The translations under genes and the position numbers were made by a program. The notes under the pieces were generated by a model, which searched no databases, was not told the origin of the DNA, and was given only the letters and a program-made list of their open reading frames with translations. From BAIKAL-G1 sp943370385 (GTDB lineage: Bacteria > Cyanobacteriota > Cyanobacteriia > PCC-6307 > Cyanobiaceae), in the NCBI GenBank assembly GCA_943370385.1, contig CALRQT020000002.1, forward strand, positions 62,001-126,000: a DNA stretch of 64,000 nt, written 5' to 3'. Positions within the stretch are counted from its first letter, which is position 1. Every line of letters starts with the position of its first letter. This document shows positions 24,573 to 33,422 of the stretch, in pieces.

Positions 24573-25912
24573 AGGGGCAGGCTGCGGTGGCTGAACTGGC
24601 GCGCGCCGCTGGCGAAGTCGGCGGCGGTGTGGCCATCGCCGCGCAGCAGGTAGCGGTAGGTCACCAGGCCCTCCAGGCCCACGGGACCCCTGGGCGGCAG
24701 GGTCTGGGTGCTGATGCCCACCTCGGCGCCGAAGCCGTAGCGGAAGCCATCGGCAAAGCGGGTGGAGCAGTTCAAATACACGCCGGCGCTGTCGACCCCC
24801 CGGAGGAAGCGGTCTGCCGTCGCTTCGTCGCGGGTGCAGATCGCATCGGTGTGGCGGGAGCCATGGCGGCCGATGTGGGCCAGGGCTTCTTCTAGGGAGT
24901 CCACCACCTTCACGGCCAGCACCAGGTCGGAATACTCCGTGCCCCAGTCCGCCTCGGTGGCGGCTACGCCAACGCCCAGGGCCTGGGCGGCGGGATCACC
25001 GCGCAGTTCCACCCCGGCGGCACTGAAGGCCGGCAGGGCCAACGCCAAGAAGGGCTCCGCGATTTGGCGATGCAGCAGCAGGGTTTCGATCGCGTTGCAG
25101 GCGGCCGGGTACTGGGTTTTGGCATCCATCGCAATCGCCAAGGCCTGCTCCAGGTCGGCGGCGCCATCCACATAGAGGTGGCAGATGCCATCGGCATGGC
25201 CCAGCACCGGAATGCGGGTGTGGTCCTGGATAAAGCGCACGAGCTCATTGGAGCCCCGCGGAATGATCAGGTCCACCAGGCCATCGAGCTTGAGCAGGGC
25301 CAGGCTCTCCTGCCGCGAGGTGAGCAGGGCTAGGGCCTCGGCCGACACCGGCGAGCGGGCCAGGCCGGCCTGCAGCGCCGAGAGGATCGCCGCGCAGCTG
25401 CGGCTGGCCTCGCTACCGCCCTTAAGCAGGGCGCCATTGCCGGAACGGATCGCCAGGGAGGCGATCTGCATCACCGCATCGGGCCTGGCTTCGAAAATCA
25501 CCCCCAGCACCCCCAGGGGCACGCTCAGCCGCTCCAGCACCAGCCCATCGGCTAGTTCGGTGTGGAGCTGGCGGCGGCCGATGGGATCGGCCAGGGCCGC
25601 CACCTGGCGCACCCCCTCAATGGCGGCAGCCAGTTTGGGCCCGTCCAGTTTCAGGCGGGCCACCAGGGCTGATGCCAGGCCGGCGCTGGCGGCGGCCTCC
25701 AGGTCGGCCTGGTTGGCGGCCACGATCGCGGCGGCGTCGGCTTCGAGGGCGTCGGCCATGGCCAGCACGGCCGCCTGCCGCTCCCCATCTGAGAGTTGCC
25801 CCAGGGCCATGGCGGCACGGCGCACGGCGGCGGCCCGTTGAAGCAGCTCGGGGGAGGGATCGGGAACGCTCACGGCCTGGCCTGGGTGCAGGGAGGTTCC
25901 ATCTTCAGCCAC
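24569..25912 (-). CDS. proA: Gamma-glutamyl phosphate reductase
   Basis: Second step of proline synthesis: NADPH-dependent reduction of gamma-glutamyl phosphate. The aldehyde dehydrogenase-type catalytic cysteine is in YPAACNAIETLLLH, preceded by the substrate region GVIFEARPDAVMQIASLAIRSG in pieces, and followed by FADGFRYGFGAEVGISTQ. The 447 residues are about 25 longer at the N-terminus than usual. It overlaps folB by 4 bp downstream and the ROK kinase by 8 bp upstream, forming a tight three-gene unit. Confidence 0.97.
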   Translation of the reverse strand: MAEDGTSLHPGQAVSVPDPSPELLQRAAAVRRAAMALGQLSDGERQAAVLAMADALEADAAAIVAANQADLEAAASAGLASALVARLKLDGPKLAAAIEGVRQVAALADPIGRRQLHTELADGLVLERLSVPLGVLGVIFEARPDAVMQIASLAIRSGNGALLKGGSEASRSCAAILSALQAGLARSPVSAEALALLTSRQESLALLKLDGLVDLIIPRGSNELVRFIQDHTRIPVLGHADGICHLYVDGAADLEQALAIAMDAKTQYPAACNAIETLLLHRQIAEPFLALALPAFSAAGVELRGDPAAQALGVGVAATEADWGTEYSDLVLAVKVVDSLEEALAHIGRHGSRHTDAICTRDEATADRFLRGVDSAGVYLNCSTRFADGFRYGFGAEVGISTQTLPPRGPVGLEGLVTYRYLLRGDGHTAADFASGARQFSHRSLPL

Positions 25913-26795
25913 TGCCCAGCCGGTCCAGGGCCAGCTTGGCGGCCCCGAGCCGGCCGGCGCCGTTGCCGAGGGCGCAGGCGCGGATCTCTAGGCCGGTGCG
26001 GCTCTGGGGCAGCACCCGCCGGTTCACCTCCTGCCAGACCGCCGGCAGGAAGTGGCGGCTGGCGGCGCTGAGGCCCCCACCGATCAGCACCACCTCGGGG
26101 GTGAGCACATAGAGCAGGGAACTCAGGCCGATCCCGAGCCATTGGCCGTAGCGCCGCCACACCTCCAGGGCTTCGGCGTCGCCCTGGTCGGCCAGGCGGC
26201 TGAGCTCGCCCGGCTCGAGGGGGCTGAGGCGCCCCAGGCCGGCGATGCTGCAGAACTGTTCCAGGGAGCCGTTGTTGCCGCTGTTGCAGCTGGGACCTTC
26301 GGGATCGACACAGATCAGGCCCAGTTCACCGGCGGCGCCGCCATGGCCGCTGAACAGCTGGCCGCCGAGCAACACGGCCCCGCCGACGCCCGTGCCCAGG
26401 GTCAGCAGGATCGCATCGGCCACCCCCTGGGCGGCCCCCGTCCAGGCCTCACCCACCAGGGCGCAGTTGGCGTCATTGGCCAGGGTGACCCGCCGCTTCA
26501 GCCGGGGTTCGAGCCAGTCGGCCAGGGGCACCTCTTGCCAGCCGGCCAGGTTGATGGCGATGCGGGAGAGGCGGCCGCTGCCATCCATGGGCCCCGGCAG
26601 GCCAATGCCCACCAAATCGGCCAGATGGTCGGGATCGAGCTGGTCGATGGCCTCGCTGATCGCCACGGTCACGGCCCCGGGCATGGCCGGTTGGGGCGTG
26701 GCCACCTGGGCCTCGGCCAGCAGCTGGCCCTGGCGATCGAATCGCCCCAGCTTGATCGCCGTGCCGCCGAGGTCGACGCCGATCAACTGGCCCAT
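25905..26795 (-). CDS. ROK-family protein, probable sugar kinase, zinc site degenerate
   Basis: ASKHA-fold kinase of the ROK family, likely phosphorylating glucose or a related sugar. The ATP phosphate loop is LIGVDLGGTAIKLG, the second motif GIGLPGPMD, the catalytic Asp region is LANDANCALVGEA, and GTGVGGAVLLGGQ follows. The usual ROK zinc signature (CxCGxxGC) is reduced to SCNSGNNGSLEQ, with two cysteines replaced, and the upstream GExGH histidine is absent. The ATG at 26795 (MGQLIGVDLGG) gives 296 residues. It is the first gene of a proposed ROK-proA-folB unit and overlaps proA by 8 bp. Confidence 0.87.
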   Translation of the reverse strand: MGQLIGVDLGGTAIKLGRFDRQGQLLAEAQVATPQPAMPGAVTVAISEAIDQLDPDHLADLVGIGLPGPMDGSGRLSRIAINLAGWQEVPLADWLEPRLKRRVTLANDANCALVGEAWTGAAQGVADAILLTLGTGVGGAVLLGGQLFSGHGGAAGELGLICVDPEGPSCNSGNNGSLEQFCSIAGLGRLSPLEPGELSRLADQGDAEALEVWRRYGQWLGIGLSSLLYVLTPEVVLIGGGLSAASRHFLPAVWQEVNRRVLPQSRTGLEIRACALGNGAGRLGAAKLALDRLGSG

Positions 26796-26976
26796 GGTGA
26801 TCTGCCCTACGCAAGCCGCCCAGGCTAGGGCTGGGCTTTGCCGCAGTTCCCATCCCCAATCGCGCCCAGCCCTATCGCCTTCGCCCATGGGAGCCAGAGG
26901 GATAGGGCCCCGTCACAGCAGCCAGTCTGGATAGCCCCCCGCCAGCAAAGCCCAGCTCAGATGAGGCGGCTCAGAG

Positions 26977-27018
26977 AACCCAGCTCAGACAACCCAGCTC
27001 AGACAACCCAGCTCAAAA
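26977..27018 (+). repeat. 14-bp tandem repeat, three units
   Basis: AACCCAGCTCAGAC is repeated at 26977-26990 and 26991-27004, with a diverged copy at 27005-27018 and a related CCCAGCTCAGA near 26951. It lies between the ROK gene and the end of tamB. Confidence 0.8.
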
Positions 27019-27034
27019 CCCGCCCTGAACCCCC

Positions 27035-30000
27035 TCAGAACCGGTAATAGAGCTGCAGCTGGGTTTGCCAGCGGCCTTGGCTATCGAAGGATCCCTGCAC
27101 CCCAAGCCGGTCACTGGCCTGGTAACGCAGGGTCATCTGGGGCGGGATATCGCTGCGGTTGGGGGCGGCTAGCACCGAGGCATTGAAGCGCTCGGTTAGG
27201 TCGATGCCGATCTCGGAGCCGAGCACCAGCTGGGACGGGATGCGATCACTGCTGTTTGAGCCCCCTGTTGGGGTTTGGGAGGCCGGCACCACGTAGGTGG
27301 GGTAGAGGGCAAAGCTGACCCGCTGGCCCATCACATCGGAGAGGGAGCTCACCAGGGGCGATAACAAGGTCTGGCCCAGCACCGTGGCCAGGGCCGCGCC
27401 AGCGTTGCCGTCGCTCAGGCCCGCCAGGGAGTTGGCGCCGATCAGGCCCAGCAGGCGTTCCTTGCTCATCGGCGGCGTGCTGCTGAGCTGGAGCGAGTCG
27501 GCGAGCTGGTCGGCCGGACCACTCACCTTCACCACCACCTTCACCAAGTTGAGCTGGTCGAAGCTGCCCGGGGTTCCGGCCTGGGCCCATTCATAGATGG
27601 AGCTGCGATCGCCCTGGTTGTTGCTGCGGCTGTCGGAAACCCGGGTGCGCATGGCGATATCCAGGTAGGGCACCAGCCCCAGGGACGGGGTGAACACCGC
27701 CACGTTGGGGGAATCGGGATCGAGGTTGAAGGTGGTGGTGAACAGGCTGAGTCGGCCGCTCAGCAGCCGCACCACGCCGCTGGCCTGGAGGCTGGAATCG
27801 AGGCGGCCATTGAGGGTGAGCAGGCCATTGATGTTGAAGTTCGTGGGGCTGAAGTTGGCCACCGTGGGCACCACCACCCGCAGATTGGGGCCGAAGCGCA
27901 GGCGCAGCTTGCGCAGGCCCAGCATCGGCAGGTTGGGAAGCGCCGCCCGCAGGGAGCGGCCGCTGCTGCTCTCCTGATCCGAGCTGAACACCTGCAGCGG
28001 GCGCTGGAAATCCCAGCCCTGTTCCACCAGTTGGGGCACCGTGACCGCCTGGCCAGGCTTGGCTCCACTGGCCAGGGAGCTGAGCTTCACCGTGAAGGCG
28101 CCCTGGCTGATCGCCAGCTCACCGCCCAGTTCCGGCCGGCGCAGGCTGCCGCCCAGCTCGATCTCCCCATCACCGACGCCGGCCAAGAGCGGCACCGAGA
28201 AGGGCGCCTTGCGGAGCACCAGCTTCAAGGGCCGTTGCACCTCTGCGACTTCAAACAGGGGCAACTGGCCACTGCCCGTGAGTTGGCCGCTGCTGCCCAC
28301 CCGGGCCGTGAGTTGCTGGAGCTCCAGGTTCTGGAAATCGAACAGCACCATGGCCTGGAGATCGCGAATCGCCTGGCCGGCCACGGTGAAGGATCCATCG
28401 CGGCAGCGCAGGAAGCCATTGGCGATCGGCTCGGCCACACTGCCCCGCACCAGCAGCTGCAGGTCGGTACTGCCGGAGGTCCAGCTCAGGCCACTGCCGG
28501 CCAGGCCCGTGAGGAAACGCAGGCCATCGCCGCGGCTGGCCAGGCGCAGTTCCAGCCCGTCGCGACTGGCCTCCAGAGGGATGCTCCCCTTGAGATCGAC
28601 GCTATTGCTGGCCCCCTGGCTGCGCAGGGAGAGGTCGAGGGCAAGGGCCTGGTTCTTGAGCTCCAGGGAGCCCCGCTCCAGGGCCAGGGGCTGGTCGCCC
28701 AGGCGGCCGTTCTCCAGGAGCAGTTCGCTCCAGAGCCCGGGCCTGGGGCCGCCCAGCCGGTAGCTCCCGGAGGCGGCCAGCCCGCCCCTGAGCGGGGCTG
28801 GCAAGGGTCCGGCCAGGGCCAGCAGGGCCAGGGGGAGGTGGCTGAAGCTGAAGCGGCCTTGCCCATCCTGGAGCGGCCCCTGGAGCCGGGCGATGAAGGG
28901 CTCCTCGCCCAGGGCCCGGTCCATGGTCTGGTCCCGCAGCCAGAGGTGGCCCCTGGCCTCCAGGTCGATCGTGAGGCGGGCGGGGCTGGGGCCGCTCAAG
29001 GTGAGGTCGGCATCGATCAGGGCCTGCAGGTCGGCCAGGGCTAGGTCCTGGCGGCTCCTGGCCCCAGGCAGCACCAGGCTGTTCAGGCGCTGCTTGGCCA
29101 GGGCCAGGGCGGCCAGTTGGTCGCTGAGGCTGGAGCCGAGGGTGTCGATCGCCAGGCTGCCCAGGTCCAAGGCGGTGCCGCCCTTGAGGGGCTTGGCCTG
29201 CTGCCAGAGGGGCCAGGCCAGGCGCAGGTTTTGTAGGAGGTCCGAGCTCAGGCTGCGGCCCTCCAGCCGGCTCCAGAGGGCCCCATCCGGGCGGCGGCGC
29301 AGCTGGAAGGCCACCTGGCCCTGGGCCTTGGCCAGCCACTCGCCCTTGAGGCTGAGCTCGCCGCCGCGATAACTGGCCCGGGCCTGAAGTTGGCGTCCGC
29401 TTAGGCCCGGTAGGCCCGGATCGCGCACCACCCCATCGGCCACCATGGCCAGGGGTTGGAGATCAAGGGCTCCCTGGCCGCTGAGGCTGCCCCGCAAGGG
29501 CAGGGGAGCCTGGGCCTGTTGGAGCCTCAGGCTGAGGCCATCAAGGGGCAGGGCTTGGGCCGTCCAGTGGTAACGGCGGGGGCTGCCGGTCAGGGTTAGC
29601 TGGCCGCCACCACGGCTGAGGCGCACCTGCTCGGGCAGCCAGCGCCGATTGATCCGGGCCACCAGTTCCCCAGCCAGGGCGTCGCCGGTGGTCCGCAGGC
29701 GCAGGTCCCCGTTGGGGCCGAAGCGGCCGGCCCAGGTTTCGTCCAGGTCCAGCGGGCCGGCGCCGGGGTGCTCTATCTCGAGGACCAGCTCGGGCCGCAG
29801 GGCCCGCAGGGGCCCCCGAATCCGGCCGTTCGCCGTGAGATGTCCCGCCAGGCGGGCCCCGACTAGGGGGGTCAGCCGCTTCACGGGGTAGGGGCCCAGA
29901 TCCAGGCCCAGATCCAGGTCGCCCAGGACGGGCCGGCCGCCGGCCGTAAGGCGCACTGGCAGGGCGCCCGAGGCGGTGAGGCCGGGGGCCCGCAGGCTCT

Positions 30001-31705
30001 CCAGCTTGAGGAGCTGGTGGGCCCAGCTGAGCTGGGTCTGCACCGAACCCAGCAGGGGGTTGTGGGCCTGGGCTAACTCCAGGGCGATCTCCGGTTGGGC
30101 CGGCGTGCCTCGGGCCGTCAGCTGGCCGATCACCTGGGGCGAGGCCCCCAGAACGGGCTTGAGGGTGGGCCAGGCCTGGGTCAGTTCGGATCCGAGCCGG
30201 AGCCGCTGGCTGGTGAGGGCAAGCCGGGGCCAGAGCTGGCCCCGCAGGGCCAGCCCACTGCGGCCGCTTGTGAGGTCCAGCTCGGGTAGGCCCAAACGGA
30301 AGCCGCCCCGGCGGCCATCGAGGCTCAGGCGGCCGCGAAAGGCCAGGGGCGGCGCAGCCCCAGCGCCCTGACCTGGTTGGGGTTTCGCTGGCGGCGGCTG
30401 ACCAGGCAGGGGCAGGCTGCCGGCCAGGGTGAGCGTGGGGTGGCGCCAGGGCCCCATCAGGTGGGCCTGGAGGGCCTGCTGGCGCCCGGCATCGCGGGCC
30501 GCCAGGCGCAGATCCAGCTGGCCGCGGCGGGCTGCCGCCAGGGCCAGGTCCCCTTGAATTTGGCCGCGCCAGCCGGCCAGAACCACGCTGCTAGGGGCGA
30601 GCACCAGCCGCTGACCTGGGTTGCGCTTGCCGCCCTGCTGGCGGCCGAGGCCCCGATCTCCGTCCCCGCAGTGGAGTTGCAGCTGCTCGCTGGTGAGGGG
30701 CGCCGGGAGCAGGGGGGGCCGCCAGCGCACATCGCTGAGGGTGAGGCCCCCTTGGCAGCGAGCCCCTGCTAAGGGCACCCCAGCGGATGCCTCACCGGAT
30801 GCCCCAACAGTCGCCTTGCCGGGAAGGGGATCTCTGCCCCCCTGGCTGCGGAAGCCCAGGTGGCCTGCCAGCTGGCCACTCAAGCGGTCGACAAGGAGCC
30901 CATGGCTGGGCCGCGGCAACAGGGGCAGCAGGGGGGCGATCGGGATCTGGCGCAGGTCCAGCTGGCCGGCCCACTGCTGGCGGTGCCAGCTGCCAGTGGC
31001 CACCAAGGCCAAGTGGCCGGGGCCGGCGGGTTTTGCCAAGCCGCTCGGGGGTTGAGGGCTGGTGCCGCCTGGGGGCCCCATGGGGACCGGATTGAGCAGC
31101 CGCCCGCGAACGGCGAGATCGAGGCTCCGGCGTTGCAGCCAGATGTTGGTGTGCCCTTGAACCTGAAGCGCAAGCCCCGATGGCTCAAGCCGCACGTGGG
31201 CGGGATCGCCCAGGTGGATCTCCAGGCCCAGCCGGGGGGGCTTGCTGCCTGCGGCCTGGTGCCCCAGTTGCCAGAGGGCGCCCTGGCTGTTGGGCCGCAG
31301 CCGGGCCTGGACGCCCCTGATGCGTACCTGCAGTACTGGCGCCCATTCGCGCAGGCTGGCGAGCGGATCGAGGCTCACCGAGATCCGTTCCGCCGCCAGG
31401 GTGGAGGGATTGTCTGGGCCCGGGCGAAACCGGCTCGCGCCCAGCTCAAGACCCCAGGGCCGCAGCCCCCGGTAGGCACCCAGCTCCAGGGGGTGGCCCA
31501 TCACCCGCGACAGCTGGTAGGCCAGGCGCCACTGCATCTGGCCATAGAGGGCCCCCGCCAGCCGGTCGGCCATGGCGAAAGCACCGACGCCCAGGCCGGC
31601 GACCAGGGCCAGCCGGCCAAGCCAGTCCCTGCGACTTGCCAGTCCCTGCCGCTTGCGGGCCAATGGGGCCTGGGCCCGTGCTGAGTCCTGCGGCGGCAAC
31701 CCCAT
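27035..31705 (-). CDS. tamB: TamB/Tic236-like outer-envelope assembly protein
   Basis: A very large envelope protein (1556 residues) of the TamB/DUF490 type, ancestor of chloroplast Tic236, thought to form a long beta-rich bridge across the periplasm for outer-membrane protein or lipid transfer. An N-terminal membrane anchor lies at about residues 25-47 (DWLGRLALVAGLGVGAFAMA). A long series of degenerate beta repeats follows. The conserved C-terminal domain is recognised from SKERLLGLIGANSLAGL, VSFALYPTYVVP and the final QTQLQLYYRF. The ATG at 31705 (MGLPPQDSARAQ) was chosen; the frame is open upstream, but that sequence is antisense to ycf51. It is divergent from ycf51 by 63 bp. Confidence 0.92.
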   Translation of the reverse strand: MGLPPQDSARAQAPLARKRQGLASRRDWLGRLALVAGLGVGAFAMADRLAGALYGQMQWRLAYQLSRVMGHPLELGAYRGLRPWGLELGASRFRPGPDNPSTLAAERISVSLDPLASLREWAPVLQVRIRGVQARLRPNSQGALWQLGHQAAGSKPPRLGLEIHLGDPAHVRLEPSGLALQVQGHTNIWLQRRSLDLAVRGRLLNPVPMGPPGGTSPQPPSGLAKPAGPGHLALVATGSWHRQQWAGQLDLRQIPIAPLLPLLPRPSHGLLVDRLSGQLAGHLGFRSQGGRDPLPGKATVGASGEASAGVPLAGARCQGGLTLSDVRWRPPLLPAPLTSEQLQLHCGDGDRGLGRQQGGKRNPGQRLVLAPSSVVLAGWRGQIQGDLALAAARRGQLDLRLAARDAGRQQALQAHLMGPWRHPTLTLAGSLPLPGQPPPAKPQPGQGAGAAPPLAFRGRLSLDGRRGGFRLGLPELDLTSGRSGLALRGQLWPRLALTSQRLRLGSELTQAWPTLKPVLGASPQVIGQLTARGTPAQPEIALELAQAHNPLLGSVQTQLSWAHQLLKLESLRAPGLTASGALPVRLTAGGRPVLGDLDLGLDLGPYPVKRLTPLVGARLAGHLTANGRIRGPLRALRPELVLEIEHPGAGPLDLDETWAGRFGPNGDLRLRTTGDALAGELVARINRRWLPEQVRLSRGGGQLTLTGSPRRYHWTAQALPLDGLSLRLQQAQAPLPLRGSLSGQGALDLQPLAMVADGVVRDPGLPGLSGRQLQARASYRGGELSLKGEWLAKAQGQVAFQLRRRPDGALWSRLEGRSLSSDLLQNLRLAWPLWQQAKPLKGGTALDLGSLAIDTLGSSLSDQLAALALAKQRLNSLVLPGARSRQDLALADLQALIDADLTLSGPSPARLTIDLEARGHLWLRDQTMDRALGEEPFIARLQGPLQDGQGRFSFSHLPLALLALAGPLPAPLRGGLAASGSYRLGGPRPGLWSELLLENGRLGDQPLALERGSLELKNQALALDLSLRSQGASNSVDLKGSIPLEASRDGLELRLASRGDGLRFLTGLAGSGLSWTSGSTDLQLLVRGSVAEPIANGFLRCRDGSFTVAGQAIRDLQAMVLFDFQNLELQQLTARVGSSGQLTGSGQLPLFEVAEVQRPLKLVLRKAPFSVPLLAGVGDGEIELGGSLRRPELGGELAISQGAFTVKLSSLASGAKPGQAVTVPQLVEQGWDFQRPLQVFSSDQESSSGRSLRAALPNLPMLGLRKLRLRFGPNLRVVVPTVANFSPTNFNINGLLTLNGRLDSSLQASGVVRLLSGRLSLFTTTFNLDPDSPNVAVFTPSLGLVPYLDIAMRTRVSDSRSNNQGDRSSIYEWAQAGTPGSFDQLNLVKVVVKVSGPADQLADSLQLSSTPPMSKERLLGLIGANSLAGLSDGNAGAALATVLGQTLLSPLVSSLSDVMGQRVSFALYPTYVVPASQTPTGGSNSSDRIPSQLVLGSEIGIDLTERFNASVLAAPNRSDIPPQMTLRYQASDRLGVQGSFDSQGRWQTQLQLYYRF

Positions 31706-31768
31706 CGGCCTGTGGCTGTCACCGTTTGAGGTTGGCGCAATATAAAGGCCTTCACCAGAGCTTCCGCC

Positions 31769-32236
31769 ATGCCCGCCGATCCCCTGCTGTTGAAGGCCGG
31801 CCTTTGGCTGGGGGTGGCCACGGGCCTGTTGCTGCTGGCCACCGTGGTGGGCTTCGTGGCCGGCTGGGGAACCCGCTTTCGCCTGGTGGGGGTGACCAGC
31901 TTCACCGGCTTGCTGGCGATCTCGTGCCTGGCCTTTGCGATCAGCTATTCGCCCCGCACCCAGGTGGCCGGCGCCGTGTCGGTGCCGGTGGTGTTTGACA
32001 ACGGCACCGACCTGGTGATTGCGGCCGCCCCGGCCGACCTGCCCCCGGAGGCCTACCGCCCCAGCCTGGAGCAGGTGGCCTACAACCTCAAGGGCAGCGG
32101 CCGCACCAGTCCCGATGGCCTCGTGCATGTGCGCCTGCGGCGGGTCGATTCCGTGGAGCCTGGCCTCAGCCGGCCGGTGGTGCTGGCCGAGGCCACCGTG
32201 GGCCTCCACGGCGAGGGTGTGACGGTGCTGCCTTGA
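31769..32236 (+). CDS. Ycf51 family membrane protein (DUF2518)
   Basis: A 155-residue protein of the Ycf51 family, found in cyanobacteria and red-algal plastids; function unknown. Two N-terminal transmembrane helices (about residues 10-31 and 38-60) are followed by a soluble domain with VPVVFDNGTDLVIAAAPADL and RPSLEQVAYNLKGSGR. A TATAAA at 31741-31746 upstream may belong to its promoter. The divergent arrangement with the tamB gene fits an envelope setting, but no direct link is shown. Confidence 0.88.
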   Translation: MPADPLLLKAGLWLGVATGLLLLATVVGFVAGWGTRFRLVGVTSFTGLLAISCLAFAISYSPRTQVAGAVSVPVVFDNGTDLVIAAAPADLPPEAYRPSLEQVAYNLKGSGRTSPDGLVHVRLRRVDSVEPGLSRPVVLAEATVGLHGEGVTVLP

Positions 32237-32293
32237 GGCGGCCTTGGCGGGCTGGTGGTTGGGGGGGCCGGCGGCCGTTGGGCTTGGCCCCGT

Positions 32294-32338
32294 TAGGCGA
32301 GGCCCAGCCAGGCGAGGCCCAAATAGGCCTGGCCCAGC
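32294..32338 (+). repeat. 15-bp tandem repeat, three units
   Basis: Units TAGGCGAGGCCCAGC (32294-32308), CAGGCGAGGCCCAAA (32309-32323) and TAGGCCTGGCCCAGC (32324-32338). It lies between ycf51 and the DUF4332 gene. Confidence 0.8.
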
Positions 32339-32394
32339 TGGGCGGTATCCGGTTGGAGAGTCCGAGGCCGACCGTCGGCAGGGGAGCCGTTTAG

Positions 32395-32787
32395 ATGCTG
32401 CGTTTGGCTAGCCATTTCAAGGCGGAAGCGGCCGTGCTCCAGGCCGCCGCCATCGAGACCTGGCCCGATCTGGCGGCCCTTAGGGATGGCGACCTGCGCC
32501 GGTTGGCCAGCGGCGGCCGGGCCTCGGAACAACGGTTGATCAAGTTGCGTGGCCAGGCGCGCCTGGTGGTGGAGGTGGGGCTGGAGCCGGAGGAGGCGGC
32601 CCTGTTGCTCTATGCCGGCATCGCCAGCACCCAGGGCCTGGCCGAGGCGTCCCACCACCAGGTGCTGGTGCAACTGGGCCGGCTCGAGCGCTCGCTCACG
32701 GGGATGGCGCCGCCCCGGGTGGATGGCGTGACCCTGCAGCGCTGGATCCGCCAGGCCCGCCAGGCCGCCGCCCGCCCGCCGAACTGA
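32395..32787 (+). CDS. DUF4332 family protein
   Basis: A 130-residue, mostly helical protein resembling DUF4332, a helix-hairpin-helix-like domain. Key stretches are IETWPDLAALRDGDLRRLA, VEVGLEPEEAALLLYAGIAS and TQGLAEASHHQVLVQLGRL. It probably binds nucleic acid or protein; the role is unknown. The ATG at 32395 is the only sensible start. It is followed 64 bp later by a small exported protein on the same strand. Confidence 0.75.
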   Translation: MLRLASHFKAEAAVLQAAAIETWPDLAALRDGDLRRLASGGRASEQRLIKLRGQARLVVEVGLEPEEAALLLYAGIASTQGLAEASHHQVLVQLGRLERSLTGMAPPRVDGVTLQRWIRQARQAAARPPN

Positions 32788-32851
32788 CCCCGTACCGGCC
32801 CAAACCGGGCCGCATCGGCCCTGAGAATGAATCAACCCTCGGAGGTTCGAC

Positions 32852-33262
32852 GTGGCCCTCCTCCCACTACCCCTCGCCCTGCCCATTCCGGCCAACGCTG
32901 CCAGCCAACTTGGCTTGTTGCTAGCTGTCTGCCAGCGGCTAGGGCGCGCGAGCCAGCTCGGAGCAGCCCTCCGGCGTCCATCAGCCCTGGGCATGGGCGG
33001 AGCCTTGCTCCTGGGGGCAGCGCTTCTGCTGGCCGTCCAGCCTCCGGCCCTCGCTGGGTCGGCCCTGCTGGATCGGGTCAAGCAGAACCCCAAGGTGGCT
33101 GCGGCGATCTGCGCGGAATTGCGCAGCCTCAATGCCCAGGGCATCGTCTCCACCACCCCCCAAGCGGTGAACCGCATTGCCGCGATGCAGGGGCTTAACG
33201 CCACCGACGCCGAGATTCTCACCACCTATGTGGTGGGTCTGCATTGCCCTGACGTGCGCTGA
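32852..33262 (+). CDS. Small exported protein, conserved in cyanobacteria
   Basis: A 136-residue frame starting at a GTG (32852) with GGAGG six bases upstream. A hydrophobic signal segment ends near LLLAVQPPALAGS (about residue 69), so the mature protein would be some 67 residues. The mature part, ALLDRVKQNPKVAAAICAEL, NRIAAMQGLNATDAEIL and TTYVVGLHCPDVR, has two cysteines that could pair. The function is unknown. The N-terminus before the signal segment is unusually long (about 47 residues), so an internal start such as the ATG at 32993 is possible. The DNA becomes AT-richer immediately after this gene. Confidence 0.68.
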   Translation: MALLPLPLALPIPANAASQLGLLLAVCQRLGRASQLGAALRRPSALGMGGALLLGAALLLAVQPPALAGSALLDRVKQNPKVAAAICAELRSLNAQGIVSTTPQAVNRIAAMQGLNATDAEILTTYVVGLHCPDVR

Positions 33263-33422
33263 ACTAGGCGATCAGTGGCGTAGACAGTGGATGGGGATAG
33301 CAGACTAGAATTGAATTGATACTTACAGTGTGGAGGCATTTTGTTCTCCATGCCCAGGGTTTGCGCCGGTTTGCCTTAGCGTCCACGACTAACCCAGGGT
33401 CGATCATGCTCTCAACGAAACA

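Noticed and set aside
31706..32209. N-terminal extension of the TamB frame upstream of 31705
   Set aside because: It is antisense to ycf51 and has no conserved features; the ATG at 31705 precedes a good membrane anchor.
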